From positions 26,715,209 to 26,779,208 of the forward strand of contig NC_134510.1 of assembly GCF_027942865.1 (NCBI RefSeq): 64,000 nt of DNA, given 5' to 3'. A model generated the notes under the pieces. That model had not been told where the DNA came from and searched no databases. It saw nothing but the letters and a program-made list of their open reading frames with translations. Within the stretch, counting starts at the first letter, position 1, and every line of letters starts with the position of its first letter. Positions 62,846 through 64,000 of this stretch are shown piece after piece. Position numbers and translations under genes: made by a program. Origin of the DNA: Odontesthes bonariensis (Eukaryota; Chordata; Actinopteri; Atheriniformes; Atherinopsidae).

Positions 62846-64000
62846 ACCAAATCTTTTCAGAATTTAAGTTGTAATTCACTAAGAAACACGATTTTAACAC
62901 GATCTGGGATATGAGTGAGATCACAAAAACGGATTTCACTCAGTTTGCTTTTCATTAAAGCTCAGATTTGTAATTTAATTGATATCTTTCAAAGCTCTGA
63001 TGATACTCAGCCTGGATTAGTGATTTGTTTTCTCTAGGAAAAAAACTAAAAGAAAATCTTCCAGAGCAACAAAGGGTGATGCAGCTCGCTTTGAAATCAT
63101 ATCAATATTCAAACAGTCATTTGAATGCTGATTATTTATTTATTTATTTATTTATTTTCCTAATAGATAAAGTTTTCTAAACATCTGATCAAATTCTTTC
63201 CTCACTCAACCAAATGTTGATTACAGAAAACAAGATTTTCTTTGTCATTCTCAGATGCTCAGTTTGGTGTCAGTATCCGTACAAGCTGGCATTTCAGGGT
63301 CACTTTACAGAAAAGCTATTATAACATTTTTTTAAATATATCTTAAGGGCATATTCTGGATTTTTTTTTTTTTTTTTAGGGTTGAGCAAAGTTACTTATG
63401 AGTAGTCATAAAACAGCTGAATTCTGACGGGGGAAGGTGACTCTGAACAGGGCCACAGAAGAATACATTTCACCATCTAAAACAACTCGAACCTTCTGGA
63501 AACATTCTAACAAATGCTATATATGGTGTCTTTTTACATCTGTGCATGCAGGGTGGCTGCCCAGTATATCCAGCTGCTGGTCAGCTGTATCTCAAAAGTC
63601 TGTCAGTTTGATCCCGAACTATCAACTATGAGAACAAACATGAGACCAAATGAATTGAAAGCCTGGAAACGCTCAGACACTTACTTGCTTTTATCTTATA
63701 CATTTTTGGCAAAAGTAATGCCAAGCTCTAACCTTTCGAACAAGTCTGACAACTCCTGACAGACTCAGCTCATCAACGGCAGGTTATAAAGCGCAACCGC
63801 AGTGCAGACACTGGCATGTAACAACACCAACATTTTTTAGTTGGGTGAGACTTCATGGTGAGATTCTCCTGATTCTCCAAACTGAGAATCAGGATAAAAC
63901 ACTGACCATTCATATCTCACACAACCTCATTCAGGTGAAAAAAAATGTATTTCCCTTTTATTTATCCCTTAAAGCTACAGTTGTCAATCTTCTTATAGAC
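62846..64000. other. ZNF384 intron, right edge of the window
   Basis: Intronic sequence with a TTTA microsatellite and a T-run near 63361. No exon continuing ZNF384 in the required phase was found. Confidence 0.5.
63127..63160. repeat. (TTTA)n microsatellite
   Basis: A tetranucleotide run of about seven to eight units in the ZNF384 intron. Confidence 0.85.

Noticed and set aside
63437-63631. Possible further ZNF384 exon after TGCATGCAG near 63551
   Set aside because: The translation in the required phase does not resemble ZNF384 and contains no zinc finger or conserved segment.
1-64000. CRISPR arrays, operons, bacterial features, tRNA or rRNA genes
   Set aside because: None seen; the sequence is animal nuclear DNA with spliced genes.

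Overview
The window is vertebrate nuclear DNA, most likely from a spiny-rayed teleost fish. Genes are split by GT-AG introns. The repeats are typical of fish (Tc1/mariner relics, L2- and L1-like LINE fragments, MITEs, microsatellites). Gene content and order match a conserved block that in mammals is CD4/LAG3 - COPS7A - PIANP - ZNF384 (human 12p13). I assembled exons by hand from splice sites and reading-frame phase, without alignment tools.

Layout. 1-2.7 kb: no recognised gene. About 2.7-9.95 kb (+): a complete CD4-1-type T-cell co-receptor gene with four Ig domains, a transmembrane segment and a CxC motif for Lck. It probably has a non-coding first exon at about 2.77-2.83 kb. 11.1-13.4 kb (-): a compact C-type lectin-like gene with a signal peptide. 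14.8-24.8 kb (+): a divergently transcribed type II membrane C-type lectin-like receptor with a single acidic-YxxL cytoplasmic motif; its second intron is packed with nested repeats. 25.7-38.8 kb (+): COPS7A, COP9 signalosome subunit 7a. 38.8-45.2 kb: no gene recognised, with a long purine-rich tract and a strong G-quadruplex candidate. 45.2-47 kb (-): PIANP, a neural type I membrane protein whose C-terminal exon I could not place. 47.7-56.7 kb (-): a 13-exon coiled-coil plus WD40 protein of 548 residues that I cannot name. 57.9 kb to the right edge (+): the 5' part of ZNF384; its zinc-finger exons lie outside the window.

The left third is an immune neighbourhood: a T-cell co-receptor beside two lectin-like receptors. 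The right two thirds are housekeeping or neural genes with CpG/CRE-type promoters. The points most worth following up are a three-copy repeat carrying RUNX-core ACCACA motifs in the presumed first intron of CD4-1 (mammalian Cd4 has a RUNX-dependent silencer in its first intron), the divergent secreted/membrane lectin pair with matching exon lengths, the hemITAM-like tail of the membrane lectin, and the unnamed WD40 gene inside an otherwise conserved block.
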